NCBI GenBank assembly: GCA_910577295.1 | Contig: CAJTLS010000012.1 | Coordinates: 20,769-80,928 of the forward strand | Reading direction: 5' to 3' | DNA length: 60,160 nt | Origin: an uncultured Eubacterium sp. | GTDB lineage: Bacteria; Bacillota; Clostridia; Lachnospirales; Lachnospiraceae | Part shown: positions 59,766 through 60,160 of the stretch, in pieces | Layout: every line of letters starts with the position of its first letter | Numbering within the stretch: position 1 is the first letter of the stretch | The notes under the pieces: model-generated | Told to the model about the DNA's origin: nothing | The model's input: only the letters and a program-made list of their open reading frames with translations | Databases searched by the model: none | Position numbers and translations under genes: made by a program

Positions 59766-60160
59766 TTACTCTGTTATCTCTGTCAGCGTTTCTATCATCA
59801 AGCTTATCTGCACGGTGACCAGCTCCGCTTCTCCCCCGCAGGCAATTGATATATTTCCGCTTATACTTCCCCCTACGCCCGCCGCGGCCTTTGTCTTACT
59901 GAAATCCGTCAGTGTTATTTCCACTCCCTTAAGTCCCTCATCATTGCTGAGAGCTGTCTGAATGGCATTCGTTATATCCTGCTCTGTTGTGGCATTACTC
60001 ACTTTAATTTCCGCCAGCACTGATTCCACTGTTTCTTTCGCTTTTGCTATCTTAGCTTCGTCTGTTGGCGTACCTGTTGGACTGCTTGTCGGACCATCCG
60101 TCGGTGTACCTGTTGGGCTGCTCGTTGGGCCATCCGTCGGTGTACCTGTTGGACTGCTTG
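59766..60160 (-). CDS. 3' end of a repeat-rich surface protein (5' truncated by the window)
   Basis: The frame is open from the window edge to a stop at 59766. The upstream part reads three tandem copies of a 12-residue unit SSPTGTPTDGPT (a 36-bp repeat) and then passes into a C-terminal domain of about 90 residues (ESVLAEIKVSNATTEQDITN, GVEITLTDFSK, SGNISIACGGEAELVTVQIS). The spacer-plus-domain form is typical of secreted cell-surface proteins of clostridia. Start, signal peptide and total length are outside the window. Confidence 0.75.
   Translation of the reverse strand, partial: SSPTGTPTDGPTSSPTGTPTDGPTSSPTGTPTDEAKIAKAKETVESVLAEIKVSNATTEQDITNAIQTALSNDEGLKGVEITLTDFSKTKAAAGVGGSISGNISIACGGEAELVTVQISLMIETLTEITE

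Overview
The window is a chromosomal segment of an anaerobic, spore-forming Clostridia, most likely a Lachnospiraceae gut-type bacterium. The evidence is SpoIIR, a SipL-like DUF3794/LysM protein, a CotS-like kinase fold, HydF (FeFe-hydrogenase maturation), Veg, ATP-type PEP carboxykinase, DUF6033 paralogs and extracellular Big_2-type domains, with moderate GC except for one very AT-rich desert. There are no rRNA genes, no intact tRNA, no transposase gene and no CRISPR array.

Layout. 0-3.1 kb: a secreted M14 carboxypeptidase, then infC-rpmI-rplT behind a structured attenuator leader, with a likely AUA start for infC. 3.1-4.4 kb: a GNAT acetyltransferase and a holin-like type I toxin with an antisense RNA. 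4.4-7.9 kb: a GntR(YtrA)-ABC-lipoprotein operon behind a promoter with a 13-bp inverted-repeat operator. 8-19.9 kb: a chemoreceptor, a PurF-like protein lacking the catalytic cysteine, glycogen branching enzyme, phosphoglucomutase, a PEGA lipoprotein, a CotS-like protein and a DUF885 lipoprotein. 20-31.4 kb: pckA, small membrane proteins, hydF, a LacI-like sensor fused to GGDEF, a CCA-adding-type enzyme, queT under a preQ1-I riboswitch, a VanY-type peptidase, PlsC and a membrane protein, with a roughly 470-bp imperfect palindromic element at 30.3-30.8 kb. 31.4-34.5 kb: ddl, DUF1934, dapF and spoIIR (cell wall and sporulation). 34.5-36.95 kb: an AT-rich gene desert with relics of tRNA-Val, valyl-tRNA synthetase and a secreted Big_2 protein.

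37-50 kb: ispE, a small secreted-looking protein, a SipL-like spore protein, veg, then a nearly complete pantothenate/CoA operon (panG-like, panB, panC, panD, coaBC), a zinc-ribbon membrane protein with a nuclease-toxin-like tail, an XRE regulator, a D12-class DNA adenine methylase, and blaR1/blaI homologs. 50-52.1 kb: divergent from blaI, an acyltransferase-3 gene and an SGNH hydrolase, together resembling a split peptidoglycan O-acetyltransferase. Identical 13-bp palindromic operators sit just after both -10 boxes. 52-57.4 kb: an AraC/GyrI-like regulator, a Nudix hydrolase, and a LytTR/GHKL two-component system preceded by two 12-bp direct repeats 21 bp apart and followed by two DUF6033 paralogs. 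57.5-60.2 kb: a DMT transporter, two tandem Fst-like type I toxin-antitoxin modules (one carrying a 160-bp MITE with TA target duplication), and the 3' end of a protein with 12-residue repeats.

The most notable systems are the tandem Fst-like modules with their MITE and AUA-start copy, the BlaI-controlled peptidoglycan-modification locus whose sensor lacks a penicillin-binding domain, the LytTR/DUF6033 locus, and the tRNA-Val/valS relic.
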